This document shows positions 38,042 through 48,309 of a stretch of DNA of 64,000 bases, in pieces; within the stretch, counting starts at the first letter, position 1, and each line of letters opens with the position of its first letter. The notes under the pieces were generated by a model. It made no database searches and was not told where the DNA came from. It worked only from the letters and a program-made list of their open reading frames with translations. Position numbers and translations under genes: made by a program. The stretch is from Gilliamella sp. WF3-4 (GTDB taxonomy: Bacteria; Pseudomonadota; Gammaproteobacteria; Enterobacterales; Orbaceae). The stretch spans positions 108,139-172,138 of the forward strand of contig NZ_LZGW01000052.1 in the NCBI RefSeq assembly GCF_001690275.1, given 5' to 3'.

Positions 38042-39026
38042 TAATTTTTCATCAATTACATATAATAACCATCTTTAGATAATTTTGATTTATTTGACTC
38101 TATAAATAATTTTATGTATTTGCTTATTTTTTAGCGTATTGTAGTGTATAAAAATAAGTAAATGAAAATGAAGACCAAAAGATTAAAATAGTTAGTAACT
38201 AAGTTAGCTAACAAGATACTCCCCCAATTGACTTGGATGAGTGAATATCTTTTCAAATAAATTGACCATCGAAACCACTCTTAATGCAAAATGACTGAAT
38301 ATTTCGGTCATAACAAATATCACAGCGAAGCAACAATCAGCGCAATGATTATAGCAAAAAGCGGTGATGAGTAGTCATAGCGAGCTAGAGCTACCTTATA
38401 CTATTCTCACCGCAAATTACATTATCTTTGTGTGTTATATTCAATATATGTTCATGTTTAATAAATGTGTAAAAAAGATTCAGGAATCTATACCATTTCA
38501 CCGTAAAGATGATTTATTACATAACATCCAATTGCGAGTAATAATAAAAATGTCAATAATTGGTTTTCCACATGCTAATTGAATAGCTAATTACAGAGGC
38601 AGAGTCGGTTATTTACAACAAGCTATCTAGTTAAATTTTATCAGATTGAAGAGCAATGCTTTATTCTATGATTGGATAACTGACTGGAAAAATGAATGGT
38701 GGGGGTTGTTAGGGGATCGAGTTACAGCAATAACATATTGATATATAATAATATTATAAAAATAAATCATTAGGGATATAACATAATGTATAACATTAAA
38801 TATTGATGACCCACTCAACTTATCACCAACATGTAATACCTCGTCCATTAGTAATAAAGCAAAAAGTTAAAAGAAAAACTTCTTTTTTTCAATTTTATAA
38901 CACTAACAACACCAATAAAATTAATTATTAATAATCAACACGTTAACCAAGTGTTATTATAGTGTTGTATGTTGTTAATGACATGGTAATATAAAGTTAC
39001 TATCACATAACATTAGAGGAATAACT
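38042..39026. other. Long intergenic region, probably decayed
   Basis: About 985 bases between recQ and a small membrane gene. Short frames occur (for example 38364-38582) but none has a ribosome site or recognisable content. The sequence resembles worn-out coding DNA. The one identifiable item is a tRNA-Lys-like fragment at 38696-38720. Confidence 0.4.
38696..38720 (-). repeat. tRNA-Lys 3'-end-like fragment (possible attachment-site scar)
   Basis: ATGGTGGGGGTTGTTAGGGG followed by ATCGA resembles the 3' part of tRNA-Lys at 40210-40231 (ATGGTGGGTTGTGAGGGGATCGA): same orientation, a 2-base insertion and one or two changes. Integrases that insert into the 3' end of a tRNA gene leave such a copy at the far end of the element, which is where this lies. 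Confidence 0.4.
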
Positions 39027-39359
39027 ATGGCAAAAAAACAACGTGCAAGCTTTAAAGAATTTCTAATTAATAGTGAAAGTTTTTGTGAAAGCTGTTTAGC
39101 TATATTAAATAGTTCTATGCCATGTATACTAATAACAGGGTTTATTTTTTTAAGCATGAAGAAAGGTACTTCATTATATGGTTTTGATTGGATAGTACCA
39201 ATTTACCTTTTAATTTTTCCTTGGGTTATTTGGTTAATTCCGACCTATATGAAGATAAAAAAGCTTGGATTGAAAAATAAAAAAATGATTTTAGCTCTTA
39301 TAGTTATATATGTTTTAATGATGATACTATTCACTTTAATGCCCTTTACAAAAGATTAG
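39027..39359 (+). CDS. Small membrane protein of unknown function
   Basis: 110 residues: a basic N-terminus (MAKKQRASFKEF), then helices at about 27-44, 53-72 and 86-105. AGAGGAATAACT upstream is a strong ribosome site. No family recognised. Its stop codon touches the stop of the convergent terminase fragment (39360). It lies between the tRNA-Lys-like fragment and tRNA-Lys, so it may be surviving cargo of an integrated phage. Confidence 0.55.
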   Translation: MAKKQRASFKEFLINSESFCESCLAILNSSMPCILITGFIFLSMKKGTSLYGFDWIVPIYLLIFPWVIWLIPTYMKIKKLGLKNKKMILALIVIYVLMMILFTLMPFTKD

Positions 39360-40076
39360 TTACAACTCAATCCCTTTAAAATTATCTAACGCTTGTTGTT
39401 GTTCGTCGGATAGATTGATATCTATCTCACCATATTCAAGCAAGTAAGTGCCGAATGACATGAGGAAAGCAACCGCAGGATCTATCTTGTTGGCTGCTTT
39501 CTTTTTATTGGGTTTAATATTTGCATTCGCATCGGTTTCCATCACCACATTACTTACCGCCCAAGAAAGAACAGGATCGCCATTGTGCCTAATGCGTTTA
39601 CGGCTAATAAATACTTCTGCTGTTTTTGAAGTTGGGCTGTATCGTGCATAGGTTTGAGGGAATGGCTCAACATCTAAGCCGATATTTTGTAATTGCGTGC
39701 GTAATTGTGTGGCGTTCCAAACATCAAAACCAATTAACTTAATATTAAATTGTTCGCTGTCTTTTAAAATATCATATCTAATCTGGTCATAATCGATACA
39801 ATCGCCTTTAGTTACCCTAATCCAACCCTGATCAACCCATTTACGGTATATTTCTCTGTTTTTGTTAGCTACGTTAGTAAGCTGAAATTCAGGAATATAA
39901 TGCCTTGTTAATAGTCTTACCTCTGTTTCAAACGGAAACGAGTAACAGACGCTTGTAATATCACTAGTAGATGATAAATCTAATCCAGCATAACAATCTA
40001 AACCGTTTAAATCGTTTTCCTTTGGTTTGGCTAACTTGATTTGAGTATCATTTAAAGGTTTTATTATTTTTGCCAT
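39360..40076 (-). pseudogene. Truncated phage terminase large subunit (nuclease domain only)
   Basis: 238 residues covering the C-terminal RNase-H-like nuclease domain of an HK97-type large terminase: CYAGLDLSSTSDITS at about residues 28-42 (first catalytic Asp), IKLIGFDVWNATQLRTQL near 112 and NKIDPAVAFLMSFGTYLLE near 200 (last acidic site). The N-terminal ATPase half, needed to drive DNA packaging, is missing; the frame opens only 27 codons before the nuclease. There is no ribosome site. A remnant of a tailed phage other than the Mu-like one at the right end. Confidence 0.8.
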
Positions 40077-40210
40077 GTTATATGAGGATGTATAACATCA
40101 AAATTTAAATTTAGCTAAATCTTCTTGAATTTGGATGAACAAGAAATCTACGTTGATGCTCGTGATTTAAAGGCTTTTTGAACGATTTTAAACTTGTTTG
40201 TTTTATGAAA

Positions 40211-40286
40211 TGGTGGGTTGTGAGGGGATCGAACCCGCGACCAATTGATTAAGAGTCAACTGCTCTACCGACTGAGCTAACAACCC
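40211..40286 (-). tRNA. tRNA-Lys (anticodon CUU)
   Basis: 76 bases with encoded CCA: acceptor GGGTTGT / ACAACCC, D-arm GCTCAGTCGGTAGAGC, anticodon loop CTCTTAA inside TTGA..TCAA, T-arm CGGGTTCGATCCCCTC-type. The body matches enteric tRNA-Lys but the anticodon is CTT, reading AAG. Its 3' end faces the phage scar. Confidence 0.95.
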
Positions 40287-40574
40287 ACAGGAATTTATAT
40301 AGGTATTCTATATAAATTTAACCAACATTGCAAATTACTAATCAATTTTATTTATTAACAATTTGAGATAAATCTCAAAAATATCAAATTTAATATGATA
40401 AGATGATTAAAACAATATAATTACTCTATTTAACTTTAATTTCTCATTGGTTAATAGTTACTACCCTTAGCAATTAAAATTTAATACAGCTTTTATGAAA
40501 ATAATTTAGATTGTTATTGTTTTTAGTGCTTCAACAAGATTTTATGTCATAAATTATAAATAAGGAGGCAAAGA

Positions 40575-41246
40575 ATGAAAATATCATCGGTAGCTATGGT
40601 GATTTCAATGGGGTTAGCAAGTTCAACTGCTTATGCACATACTGCAAATGAAATTATTATCCGAGGTGGACCTGTTTATGTTCACCCTCAAGATAAAAGT
40701 GATCATGTCAAAGTAGGCGGAGCAAAAACTGATCTAAAAGCAAAAGCGGATAACGACACTCAGCTTGGATTAAACTTTCAATATATGGTTACAGATAATA
40801 TTGGTGTTGAATTATTAGCTGCAACCCCATTTAGCCACCAAGTTAAATTAGGAGGGGGAAATTCAACAGGGCTTTCTGGCGCTCATCTTGGTAAAATCAA
40901 ACATTTGCCACCTACATTAAGCGCTGTTTGGTATCCACTTGATTCACAATATGAGTTACAACCCTATGTTGGATTAGGCATAAATTACACGTTCTTTTTT
41001 GATGAAAAACTTAGTAGAGAAGCTAAAAATGCAGGATTTCATGGTTTAGATCTTGATAGTTCTTGGGGATGGGCTGCACAAGTCGGTACAGATTATACCT
41101 TTAATAATAATTGGCTTATTAATGCTCAGATCCGTTATATTGATATTGAAACTAAAGCAACTACTCATTTAGGCAATACTAAAGTTACAGCTAATTATAA
41201 ACTTGATCCATGGGTTGCAATGATTGGTGTGGGCTATAAATTTTAA
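40575..41246 (+). CDS. ompW: Outer membrane protein OmpW
   Basis: 223 residues: signal peptide cut after AYA (residues about 1-21), then an eight-stranded barrel ending in the outer-membrane signature VGYKF. OmpW-family blocks are clear: IIIRGGPVYVHP, TQLGLNFQYMVTDNIGVELLAATPFSHQV near 68-96, LPPTLSAVWYP, and YVGLGINYTFFF. OmpW is a small channel for hydrophobic molecules. AAGGAGGCAAAGA upstream is a strong ribosome site. Confidence 0.93.
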   Translation: MKISSVAMVISMGLASSTAYAHTANEIIIRGGPVYVHPQDKSDHVKVGGAKTDLKAKADNDTQLGLNFQYMVTDNIGVELLAATPFSHQVKLGGGNSTGLSGAHLGKIKHLPPTLSAVWYPLDSQYELQPYVGLGINYTFFFDEKLSREAKNAGFHGLDLDSSWGWAAQVGTDYTFNNNWLINAQIRYIDIETKATTHLGNTKVTANYKLDPWVAMIGVGYKF

Positions 41247-41261
41247 TTTAATAACGCATAA

Positions 41262-41287
41262 AAAACCTCTCATCTGAGAGGTTTTTA
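41262..41287. terminator. Bidirectional terminator between ompW and valS
   Basis: Perfect 11-bp stem AAAAACCTCTC / GAGAGGTTTTT with an ATCT loop, lying between the two convergent stop codons. Confidence 0.95.
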
Positions 41288-41297
41288 ATTACAAAGA

Positions 41298-44156
41298 TTA
41301 GAGATTTTTTATTGCAGCATACTGCTCTTGCAGTTTTGCTTTATCATCAATATAACCTTGTTGTTTTTCTTTCTCTTTGGCAACAACTGCTGCGGGAGCC
41401 TTGTCAACAAAGCTTGCATTAGATAATTTATTAGTAATGCGAGTAATTTCACCTTCAATGCGAGCAATTTCTTTCTCTAAACGAGCAAGTTCATCTTCTT
41501 TATTAATTAATCCCGCCATCGGCATTAATAATTCTGCACCATCTACTAATTTTGTTACCGATAATGGTCCACTTTCACCTTCATCTAATAATACTATTTC
41601 AGATAATCTAGCGAGTGATTCAATAAAGCTAATATTATCGCTAATGATTCGGTGCACCGTTGGTGTTGCTTTGCGAATTAATAATTGCAAAGGTTTGCTT
41701 GGTGCAATATTCATTTCAGCACGAATGTTACGAACCGCAATAACAACATCTTTAATCCAATTGATATCGGCAACAGCTTCATTATTTAAATGCTGTTTAT
41801 CACAAGCAGGCATTGGCTGTAACATGATAGTATCAGCTTTGATTTTCATTAATCCTTTTACATTTTGCCAAATTTCTTCAGTAATAAATGGAATAATAGG
41901 ATGAGCAAGACGCAGCAAAGCCTCTAAAACAGTAACTAAGGTGTGACGAGCCGCGCGTTGCTGTGAAGATTCACCATGGGCTAAAATAGATTTTGTTAGC
42001 TCTAAATACCAGTCACAGAATTGGTTCCACGTGAACTCATATAGAATGTTAGCAGCTAAATCGAAACGATAAGTATCAAAAGCTTCACGATAAGCCTTAA
42101 CTGTTTGATTAAATTCAGCCAAAATCCATTTATCCGCTAGAGAGTAATCAAAATCGCCACCATTAAATCCACAATCATGCCCTTCTGTATTCATCAATAC
42201 ATAACGGCTAGCATTCCAAAGCTTGTTACAGAAGTTGCGATAACCTTCCAAGCGTTTTAGATCCCAATTGATATCTCGTCCTGTTGAAGCTAATGCGGCT
42301 AAAGTAAAACGTAGTGCATCCGTGCCGTGAGCTTCTATACCATTAGGAAATTGTTTTTGAGTGCGTTTAGCGATTTTTTCCGCTAATTGAGGTTGCATCA
42401 TGTTGCCAGTACGCTTTTCTAATAGTTCTGGTAGTGAGATGCCATCAATCATATCTAAAGGATCGATAACATTTCCTTTAGATTTTGACATTTTTTGCCC
42501 TTCTTCATCACGAATTAATCCAGTTACATAAACCGTTTTAAATGGAACCTGTGGCTTGCCATCTTTATCTTTAATAAAGTGCATAGTCATCATGATCATT
42601 CGCGCAACCCAAAAGAAAATAATATCAAAGCCAGTAACTAAAACATTAGTTGGGTGGAACGTGGCTAAATCATCAGTCTTATTCGGCCAGCCTAATGTTG
42701 AAAATGTCCAAAGCGCTGAAGAGAACCAAGTATCAAGCACATCTTCGTCTTGGTTAAGCTCAATATCATCAGCAAGGTTATTTTCTCGACGCACTTCCGT
42801 TTCATCTCGCCCGACATAAACATTTCCTTGTTTATCATACCAAGCTGGAATACGGTGTCCCCACCATAATTGTCGAGAAATACACCAATCTTGAATGTCA
42901 TTCATCCAAGAAAAGTACATATTTTCATACTGTTTTGGCACAAATTGAATATCGCCATTTTTTACCGCTTCAATAGCAGGCTCTGCAAGCACTTTAGCAC
43001 GTACATACCATTGATCGGTTAGCATAGGCTCAATAACAACACCACCGCGATCGCCATATGGAACGGTTAAATCATGTGGCTCAATTTTGTCTAAAATACC
43101 TTGTGATTCACATTCTGCCACAATCGCTTTACGTGCGGCAAAGCGCTCTAAGTTTTGGAACTGAGCTGGAATTGTTGTTTCATATGCTTCGCTTGGCTCG
43201 CCATTAGTATCAAATACTTGAGCTTGCTCACCAATATGACCATCAAAAGTTAAGATATTTATCATTGGTAATTTGTGGCGTCGCCCTACTTCATAGTCAT
43301 TAAAGTCATGAGCTGGCGTGATTTTTACGCAACCAGTACCTTTAGTCATATCGGCATGCTCATCTCCAATAATCGGTATACGACGATTAACAAATGGTAA
43401 TACAACAAATTTACCAATCAGATCTTTATAACGCGGATCTTCAGGATTAACAGCAACACCGGTGTCCCCCAATAAAGTTTCAGGACGGGTTGTAGCAACA
43501 ACTAAATAATCTTTACCTTCAGCTGTTTTTACGCCATCAGCTAATGGATAACGTAGATGCCACATTGAACCTTTAACCTCACGATTTTCAACTTCAAGAT
43601 CTGAGATTGCTGTACGCAATTTGGGATCCCAATTGACTAAACGTTTACCGCGGTAGATTAAATTTTCTTGGTATAATTGGACAAAGACTTCTTTAACTGC
43701 ATTTGACAAACCTTCATCCATTGTGAATCGTTCACGATCCCAATCAACCGAATCGCCCAAACGTCGCATCTGCTTGGTAATGCTTCCTCCAGACTCTGCT
43801 TTCCATTGCCAAATTTTTTCGATAAATGCATCACGCCCATAATCATGCCGCGTTTTATTCTCTTCAGCGGCAATTTTCCGCTCAACCACCATTTGCGTTG
43901 CAATACCAGCATGATCAGTACCCGATTGCCACAAAGTGTTATTGCCTTGCATACGATGATAGCGAATTAAAGCATCCATAATAGTTTGTTGAAACGCATG
44001 CCCCATATGTAAACTACCCGTTACATTTGGCGGTGGAATAGCAATACAATAACTTGGTTGAGACTTGTCACCATTGGGTTTGAAATAACCGCTTTCTTCC
44101 CAATGTTTATAAATAGGTTGTTCAATTTCGTGTGGATTATAAGTTGTATTTTTCAT
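41298..44156 (-). CDS. valS: Valyl-tRNA synthetase
   Basis: 952 residues (Escherichia coli 951). Class I synthetase charging tRNA-Val. Signature [15 protein letters not shown] (HIGH motif as HMGH) at about 41-55, an editing domain (about 190-340, [12 protein letters not shown]), the KMSKS motif in [10 protein letters not shown] near 553, the anticodon-binding domain and the C-terminal coiled-coil arm typical of ValS (about 885-950). Upstream neighbour is the pan operon rather than holC/pepA as in enterics. Confidence 0.98.
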   Translation of the reverse strand: MKNTTYNPHEIEQPIYKHWEESGYFKPNGDKSQPSYCIAIPPPNVTGSLHMGHAFQQTIMDALIRYHRMQGNNTLWQSGTDHAGIATQMVVERKIAAEENKTRHDYGRDAFIEKIWQWKAESGGSITKQMRRLGDSVDWDRERFTMDEGLSNAVKEVFVQLYQENLIYRGKRLVNWDPKLRTAISDLEVENREVKGSMWHLRYPLADGVKTAEGKDYLVVATTRPETLLGDTGVAVNPEDPRYKDLIGKFVVLPFVNRRIPIIGDEHADMTKGTGCVKITPAHDFNDYEVGRRHKLPMINILTFDGHIGEQAQVFDTNGEPSEAYETTIPAQFQNLERFAARKAIVAECESQGILDKIEPHDLTVPYGDRGGVVIEPMLTDQWYVRAKVLAEPAIEAVKNGDIQFVPKQYENMYFSWMNDIQDWCISRQLWWGHRIPAWYDKQGNVYVGRDETEVRRENNLADDIELNQDEDVLDTWFSSALWTFSTLGWPNKTDDLATFHPTNVLVTGFDIIFFWVARMIMMTMHFIKDKDGKPQVPFKTVYVTGLIRDEEGQKMSKSKGNVIDPLDMIDGISLPELLEKRTGNMMQPQLAEKIAKRTQKQFPNGIEAHGTDALRFTLAALASTGRDINWDLKRLEGYRNFCNKLWNASRYVLMNTEGHDCGFNGGDFDYSLADKWILAEFNQTVKAYREAFDTYRFDLAANILYEFTWNQFCDWYLELTKSILAHGESSQQRAARHTLVTVLEALLRLAHPIIPFITEEIWQNVKGLMKIKADTIMLQPMPACDKQHLNNEAVADINWIKDVVIAVRNIRAEMNIAPSKPLQLLIRKATPTVHRIISDNISFIESLARLSEIVLLDEGESGPLSVTKLVDGAELLMPMAGLINKEDELARLEKEIARIEGEITRITNKLSNASFVDKAPAAVVAKEKEKQQGYIDDKAKLQEQYAAIKNL

Positions 44157-44296
44157 AATAAATGCACAAATCCTGATTTAAAGCATAAAATGGTTGCTAT
44201 TCTACAGTAAAATAGCCAAACAATAAATTGGCATAACAATAAACTCACGGATTTAATCTGCTTTTTAAGAATTTTTATCAGAGAATGAATTACAAA

Positions 44297-44326
44297 AAAA
44301 TACCGCTGACTATTAAGCGGTATTTT
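44297..44326 (-). terminator. Rho-independent terminator of the panGBC operon
   Basis: On the minus strand AAAATACCGCT-8-AGCGGTATTTT (11-bp stem) runs directly into seven T, 31 bases past the panC stop. Confidence 0.92.
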
Positions 44327-44356
44327 CATAATTGTCATTCATAATTTTGTCTACAA

Positions 44357-45205
44357 TTATTGCTGTTGGTAAATAAAATTATCAATTAATCGTGTTTTAC
44401 CAATATAAACCGCCAAGGCACATAAACTATCTTTGGCAAGCATATTAATCGATGCTAATGATGCTAGATCGACAAATTCAATATAGTCAATTTTAGCCAA
44501 AGGTTGGTTGGAAATAACATCATCCATTGCTTTCTTAATAACTGTTACTGACTTTTCGCCCTGCTTTATCATTTTTTTAGCGCATTCAATTGCTTGATAA
44601 AGACAAACAGCAGCCTTACGTTCATTTTCAGATAAATAGCTATTACGTGAGCTTTTAGCCAAACCATCTGCTTCGCGCACAATCGGGCAACCGATAATAT
44701 CAATATCGAAATTTAGATCACTGACCATCCGTTTAATGACAGCTAACTGTTGCGCATCTTTCTGCCCAAAATAGGCGCGATCGGGTTGAGTAATATTAAA
44801 TAATTTGGTAACAACCGTACATACACCTTTAAAATGTCCTGGGCGCCTTTTTCCACATAACGCATCTGTTAAGTTATTCACATCAACATAGCTACTAAAA
44901 TTAGGCATATACATTTCACTTGCCGTTGGGTGAAAAATCAAATCAACGCCCATTTGCTCACAAGCTATTTTATCTCGTTCTAAATCGCGTGGGTAACTAT
45001 CTAGATCTTCTGACGGACCAAATTGTATAGGGTTAACAAATATGGTCACAATTACTTTTTGGTTATCTTTTTTAGCCGCAGCCATTAAACTTTGATGACC
45101 TTCGTGCAAAAATCCCATTGTTGGAACAAGACCAATACTATAACCTGCTTGTCGCCAAATTTTAACTTGTTCTCGCACTTGTTTTATTGTCGTTACAACA
45201 TTCAT
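44357..45205 (-). CDS. panC: Pantothenate synthetase
   Basis: 282 residues (Escherichia coli 283). Ligates pantoate and beta-alanine using ATP. Motifs: VPTMGFLHEGHQSL (HIGH-like) near residue 27, the pantoate site region RPGHFKGVCTVVTKLFN near 119-135, FGQKDAQQ near 148 and SSRNSYLS near 186. Last gene of panG-panB-panC, 5 bases after panB. RBS AGGG. No panD is present in the window. Confidence 0.97.
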   Translation of the reverse strand: MNVVTTIKQVREQVKIWRQAGYSIGLVPTMGFLHEGHQSLMAAAKKDNQKVIVTIFVNPIQFGPSEDLDSYPRDLERDKIACEQMGVDLIFHPTASEMYMPNFSSYVDVNNLTDALCGKRRPGHFKGVCTVVTKLFNITQPDRAYFGQKDAQQLAVIKRMVSDLNFDIDIIGCPIVREADGLAKSSRNSYLSENERKAAVCLYQAIECAKKMIKQGEKSVTVIKKAMDDVISNQPLAKIDYIEFVDLASLASINMLAKDSLCALAVYIGKTRLIDNFIYQQQ

Positions 45206-45210
45206 TTGTA

Positions 45211-46065
45211 TTAACCCTTTTTGTTAACAGTAAATTCAAGTTTAAGTTTTTCTATAATGTCGTTATCAATGGCGAACTCATGAATTGCCGCTGGGAACTG
45301 TTGTTCATTGACTTCTTGACAATACTGTTTAAAAGCTTGTTTCATTTGATCGCCAATTGCCCCAAAAGATTTTACAAATTTTGATGATATGCCATCATAC
45401 ATGGATAACATATCTTGATAAACAAGCACTTGCCCATCACAATTCACGCCAGCGCCAATACCAATGGTAGGTATACTTACTAATTCTGAGATAATTTTTG
45501 CTAAATCAGCAGGCACACACTCTAATAAAATGGCTACAGCGCCGGCTTGTTCAACCGCTAAGGCATCAAGAACAATATTTTTAGCCTCTTGATAATCCTT
45601 GCCTTGAACTTTATATCCCCCTAAAGCAAGCACGGATTGAGGCATTAATCCTATATGTGCAATAACAGGAATCGAAGCTTGCGTAATCATTTTGATATGC
45701 TCACAAAATGCTTGCCCTCCTTCAAGTTTAACCGCTTGCGCTTGACCTTCTTTAACTAAGCGACCCGCATTTAAAACAGCATCGTAAACCGAGGTGTGAT
45801 AAGACATAAAAGGTAAATCTGTAACAACAAATGCGGATTTTGCTGCTCTTGCGACCGCTTTTGAGTGGTGGATCATATCATCCATCGTAACCGATACGGT
45901 GCTATCGTAGCCAAGCATAACCATACCTAAAGAATCACCAACTAATAAACAATCCACGCCACTTTCGTCCATCAATTTGGCTGTCGTATAATCATACGCC
46001 GTCAACATGGTAATTTTCTGACGGTTTTGTTTACGCTTTTGTAAAGTAACAATAGTATTTTTCAA
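45211..46065 (-). CDS. panB: 3-methyl-2-oxobutanoate hydroxymethyltransferase
   Basis: 284 residues. Makes ketopantoate from ketoisovalerate and methylene-THF. Motifs: [10 protein letters not shown] near 22, [20 protein letters not shown] near 42-61 (metal-binding Asp), KLEGG near 113, IGLMPQSV near 137, and [15 protein letters not shown] near 200. The start codon is TTG at 46063-46065, supported by GGAG 8 bases upstream and by the N-terminal match to other PanB; it overlaps the panG stop in TTGA. Confidence 0.97.
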   Translation of the reverse strand: MKNTIVTLQKRKQNRQKITMLTAYDYTTAKLMDESGVDCLLVGDSLGMVMLGYDSTVSVTMDDMIHHSKAVARAAKSAFVVTDLPFMSYHTSVYDAVLNAGRLVKEGQAQAVKLEGGQAFCEHIKMITQASIPVIAHIGLMPQSVLALGGYKVQGKDYQEAKNIVLDALAVEQAGAVAILLECVPADLAKIISELVSIPTIGIGAGVNCDGQVLVYQDMLSMYDGISSKFVKSFGAIGDQMKQAFKQYCQEVNEQQFPAAIHEFAIDNDIIEKLKLEFTVNKKG

Positions 46066-46904
46066 GATAACAACTCCAATTCTAATTGTCGATAATCCTT
46101 ATTTGGATGCTTTGTTCGACTCATTTTAAGTAAAATAGCGGATAATTGTTGATAAATAGACTTATATTCGGCTGGCAAAGCATTTAAATGTTGTTTAATT
46201 GTTTCAACATCTCCTCGCTCAACAGGCCCAGTTAAGGCTCCAATACCCCCCACACGGCAAACCGCATTAGCATTATCTAGAAATAAAGCGTGCCAAGCCT
46301 GTTCAGTAAATTCTTTGTCTAATCCACTTTGAGCCAGCAAGCTAGTCCCAACTTGTGCTAAAGCAATAACCTGATTACTTAACATAACACAAGCAGCATG
46401 ATAAAGATGCTTTTTCTTGGCTGAAAGGATCGCGATAGGATTTTTTAATAGGCTTAAACGCTTTTGTAGCTGAAAAATCACGTTGTTATTAGCTTCTAAC
46501 GTAAAAAAAACTTTCGGCATGGCATGATAACAATCAAACCGATCATATATGGCATATAAGGGGTGTAAAGAAAAAGCCAAAGGATGAACAGATTGATTAT
46601 TGATAAAGATATGCGATGTAAGCAAACCACTACAGTGACCAATCCATTTATTAGTAATAGGCAACAGACAAAGATCTTGCCAAACATTAGTTACTTGGTC
46701 ATCGGGCACTGTGAGCAATAAGCAATTACAGTCATTAACTAAATCAGCTAAAGTTGAATATGCTTGGCTTTGGGTAAAATCGCTCGCCTCTTGTGTGTGA
46801 GCATAGGTTCGACTATAAAATCCCGCTACCTTTATGCCACATAAAGTAAAATGCTTTGCTAGTGTACATCCTACTTTACCTGCACCAATAAAACCAATAA
46901 TCAT
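46062..46904 (-). CDS. panG: PanG-like ketopantoate reductase (Rossmann plus DUF2520)
   Basis: 280 residues from the ATG at 46902-46904; a longer frame would need a TTG start without ribosome site. The N-terminal Rossmann domain opens [17 protein letters not shown], and the C-terminal half is a DUF2520 helical domain ([15 protein letters not shown] near 120, [15 protein letters not shown] near 190, [13 protein letters not shown] near 242). Proteins of this family next to panB/panC act as the alternative ketopantoate reductase PanG in Francisella and some Firmicutes, reducing ketopantoate to pantoate with NAD(P)H. First gene of panG-panB-panC, so the pathway from ketoisovalerate to pantothenate is one operon. 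Confidence 0.8.
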   Translation of the reverse strand: MIIGFIGAGKVGCTLAKHFTLCGIKVAGFYSRTYAHTQEASDFTQSQAYSTLADLVNDCNCLLLTVPDDQVTNVWQDLCLLPITNKWIGHCSGLLTSHIFINNQSVHPLAFSLHPLYAIYDRFDCYHAMPKVFFTLEANNNVIFQLQKRLSLLKNPIAILSAKKKHLYHAACVMLSNQVIALAQVGTSLLAQSGLDKEFTEQAWHALFLDNANAVCRVGGIGALTGPVERGDVETIKQHLNALPAEYKSIYQQLSAILLKMSRTKHPNKDYRQLELELLS

Positions 46905-47423
46905 TATCACTATAAATTGTTTAATAATTATCGCATTATAGCCCAATCGGTTTGATATTCAATCAATTTAACTATTGATAACAAATAAAATTTATTGTGG
47001 TATTCCTAATATCAAGTAGAGACAAAACCACTAAAAAACAGAAAATTATTTGCAATTCAAGCACAGAAAAACAAGTCCTCCGATAAAAAGATGTTTAATA
47101 ATATTACGATGTTTATATGTAAATATTTAACATTACAAAAAACTACTAAGCGCCTTATTTTTAGGTATAATAATTGTATAGAGATAGTTACTGTTTTTTG
47201 TATATAGTGGATACGAGGGCTAAAATAACTGATCATACTCAGTTGGCTATTGTTAAGCACCCCCTCACACCACCATAAGTATCTTCCATTTCAAGTATTA
47301 ATAACTATCTATTTTACCTTTTATTCATAACTAATGATGTAAAAACAAAACACCAAAAAATATTAATTATATCTATTAACTTTAGATAATTATCTTCTTA
47401 ATTTAACAATCATAGGCACTTAT
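46905..47423. other. Intergenic region between panG and the SMR gene
   Basis: About 520 bases between divergent genes. A short hairpin AACTGA / TCAGTT is at 47227-47244; no gene is supported. Confidence 0.4.
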
Positions 47424-47756
47424 ATGAATTCATATTTATTACTATTTTTTGCAATTATTTGTGAAGTAATAGCTACATCTTCATTGAAACTATCAAATGG
47501 CTTCACTAATTTGATGTTCTCAATTATTACTATTATTGGCTATAGTGCATCGTTTTATCTTCTTTCATTAGCATTAAAAACCATCCCTGTTGGTATTGCC
47601 TATGCGATTTGGTCTGGAATCGGCATTATATTAATCAGTTTAATTGCGTGGATCTTTCTAAAACAAACTTTAGATTTAGCAGCACTAATAGGCATGGGAT
47701 TTATCATGTTTGGTGTGGTGATTATTAATTTATTCTCGAAAGTTGCGGGGCATTAA
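47424..47756 (+). CDS. Small multidrug resistance (SMR) efflux protein, EmrE/Qac type
   Basis: 110 residues with four membrane helices. The essential membrane-embedded Glu of SMR pumps is E14 in [17 protein letters not shown]; other family marks are [13 protein letters not shown] near residue 61 and the W at WIFLKQTLD. Proton-coupled dimers of this type expel quaternary ammonium compounds. The spacing fits EmrE/Qac rather than guanidinium exporter SugE/Gdx, but substrate assignment from sequence is weak. Lone gene. Confidence 0.88.
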   Translation: MNSYLLLFFAIICEVIATSSLKLSNGFTNLMFSIITIIGYSASFYLLSLALKTIPVGIAYAIWSGIGIILISLIAWIFLKQTLDLAALIGMGFIMFGVVIINLFSKVAGH

Positions 47757-48309
47757 CCTCTAAATATGATGATTTTTTTTATTAAAAATAGCATTAGCTT
47801 GAACAAAATATTGAAGTATTTTATTCAGCTAATGCTATAAATTGCGTTATTAATCGTTTTTTAAAACCCTTTTATAATCGAACGTCATTTTAAATAAACC
47901 TAAAATACAATTCACTGTTTTAGCAAGATTATTAATTTAGGCATGAATTACAAAATATTTTGTAATTGGATATATCAAATAATGAATAAACCAGCAATGC
48001 TTCTATTGCTATTATGCTTGAATTATACCTATATAAAATAATCTTAAACGATTACCCAACGTTATTAGCCATTTGACACATTATCATTATGTAAAAAAAT
48101 ATTTACATTTAATTTGCAAGTAAACGGCAATAGTGAGTTAACAAAGATATCGACTAAAATTAAGTTAGGTCGAGTTCTAAAAAGCCCAATTGAAGTTTAA
48201 TAATTTTTATCGTTTTATTCATTTGTAACTCTACTCTTAGATTATAAACACTTAATTATAAAAACTTAGATATCAAATTAAGTTGAAATCATTAAAAACG
48301 GTTCTTTGA
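47757..48309. other. Intergenic region between SMR gene and proA
   Basis: About 550 bases between convergent genes. Apart from the long hairpin at 47788-47838 I see no gene or regulatory element. Confidence 0.45.
47788..47838. repeat. Long inverted repeat / hairpin after the SMR gene
   Basis: Outer arms ATAGCATTAGCT / AGCTAATGCTAT are perfect over 12 bp; inner segments TGAACAAAATA / TATTTTATTCA continue pairing with one mismatch and one bulged T, giving a stem of about 23 bp closed by TTGAAG. It could terminate transcription (minus-strand T tract beyond it) or be a palindromic repeat unit. Confidence 0.65.

Noticed and set aside
38364..38582. 72-codon plus-strand frame in the long region after recQ
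   Set aside because: No ribosome site, no recognisable content, and surrounding sequence looks degenerate in all frames.
38666..38848. 60-codon minus-strand frame covering the tRNA-Lys-like fragment
   Set aside because: Its apparent coding content includes the tRNA-derived segment; a chance frame.
39360..40076. Assigning the terminase fragment to the Mu-like prophage at the right end
   Set aside because: Its nuclease motifs look like HK97-type terminases and it lies 17 kb away behind many core genes; more likely a separate phage.
47057..47260. 67-codon minus-strand frame upstream of panG
   Set aside because: AT-driven chance frame with no ribosome site or domain content.
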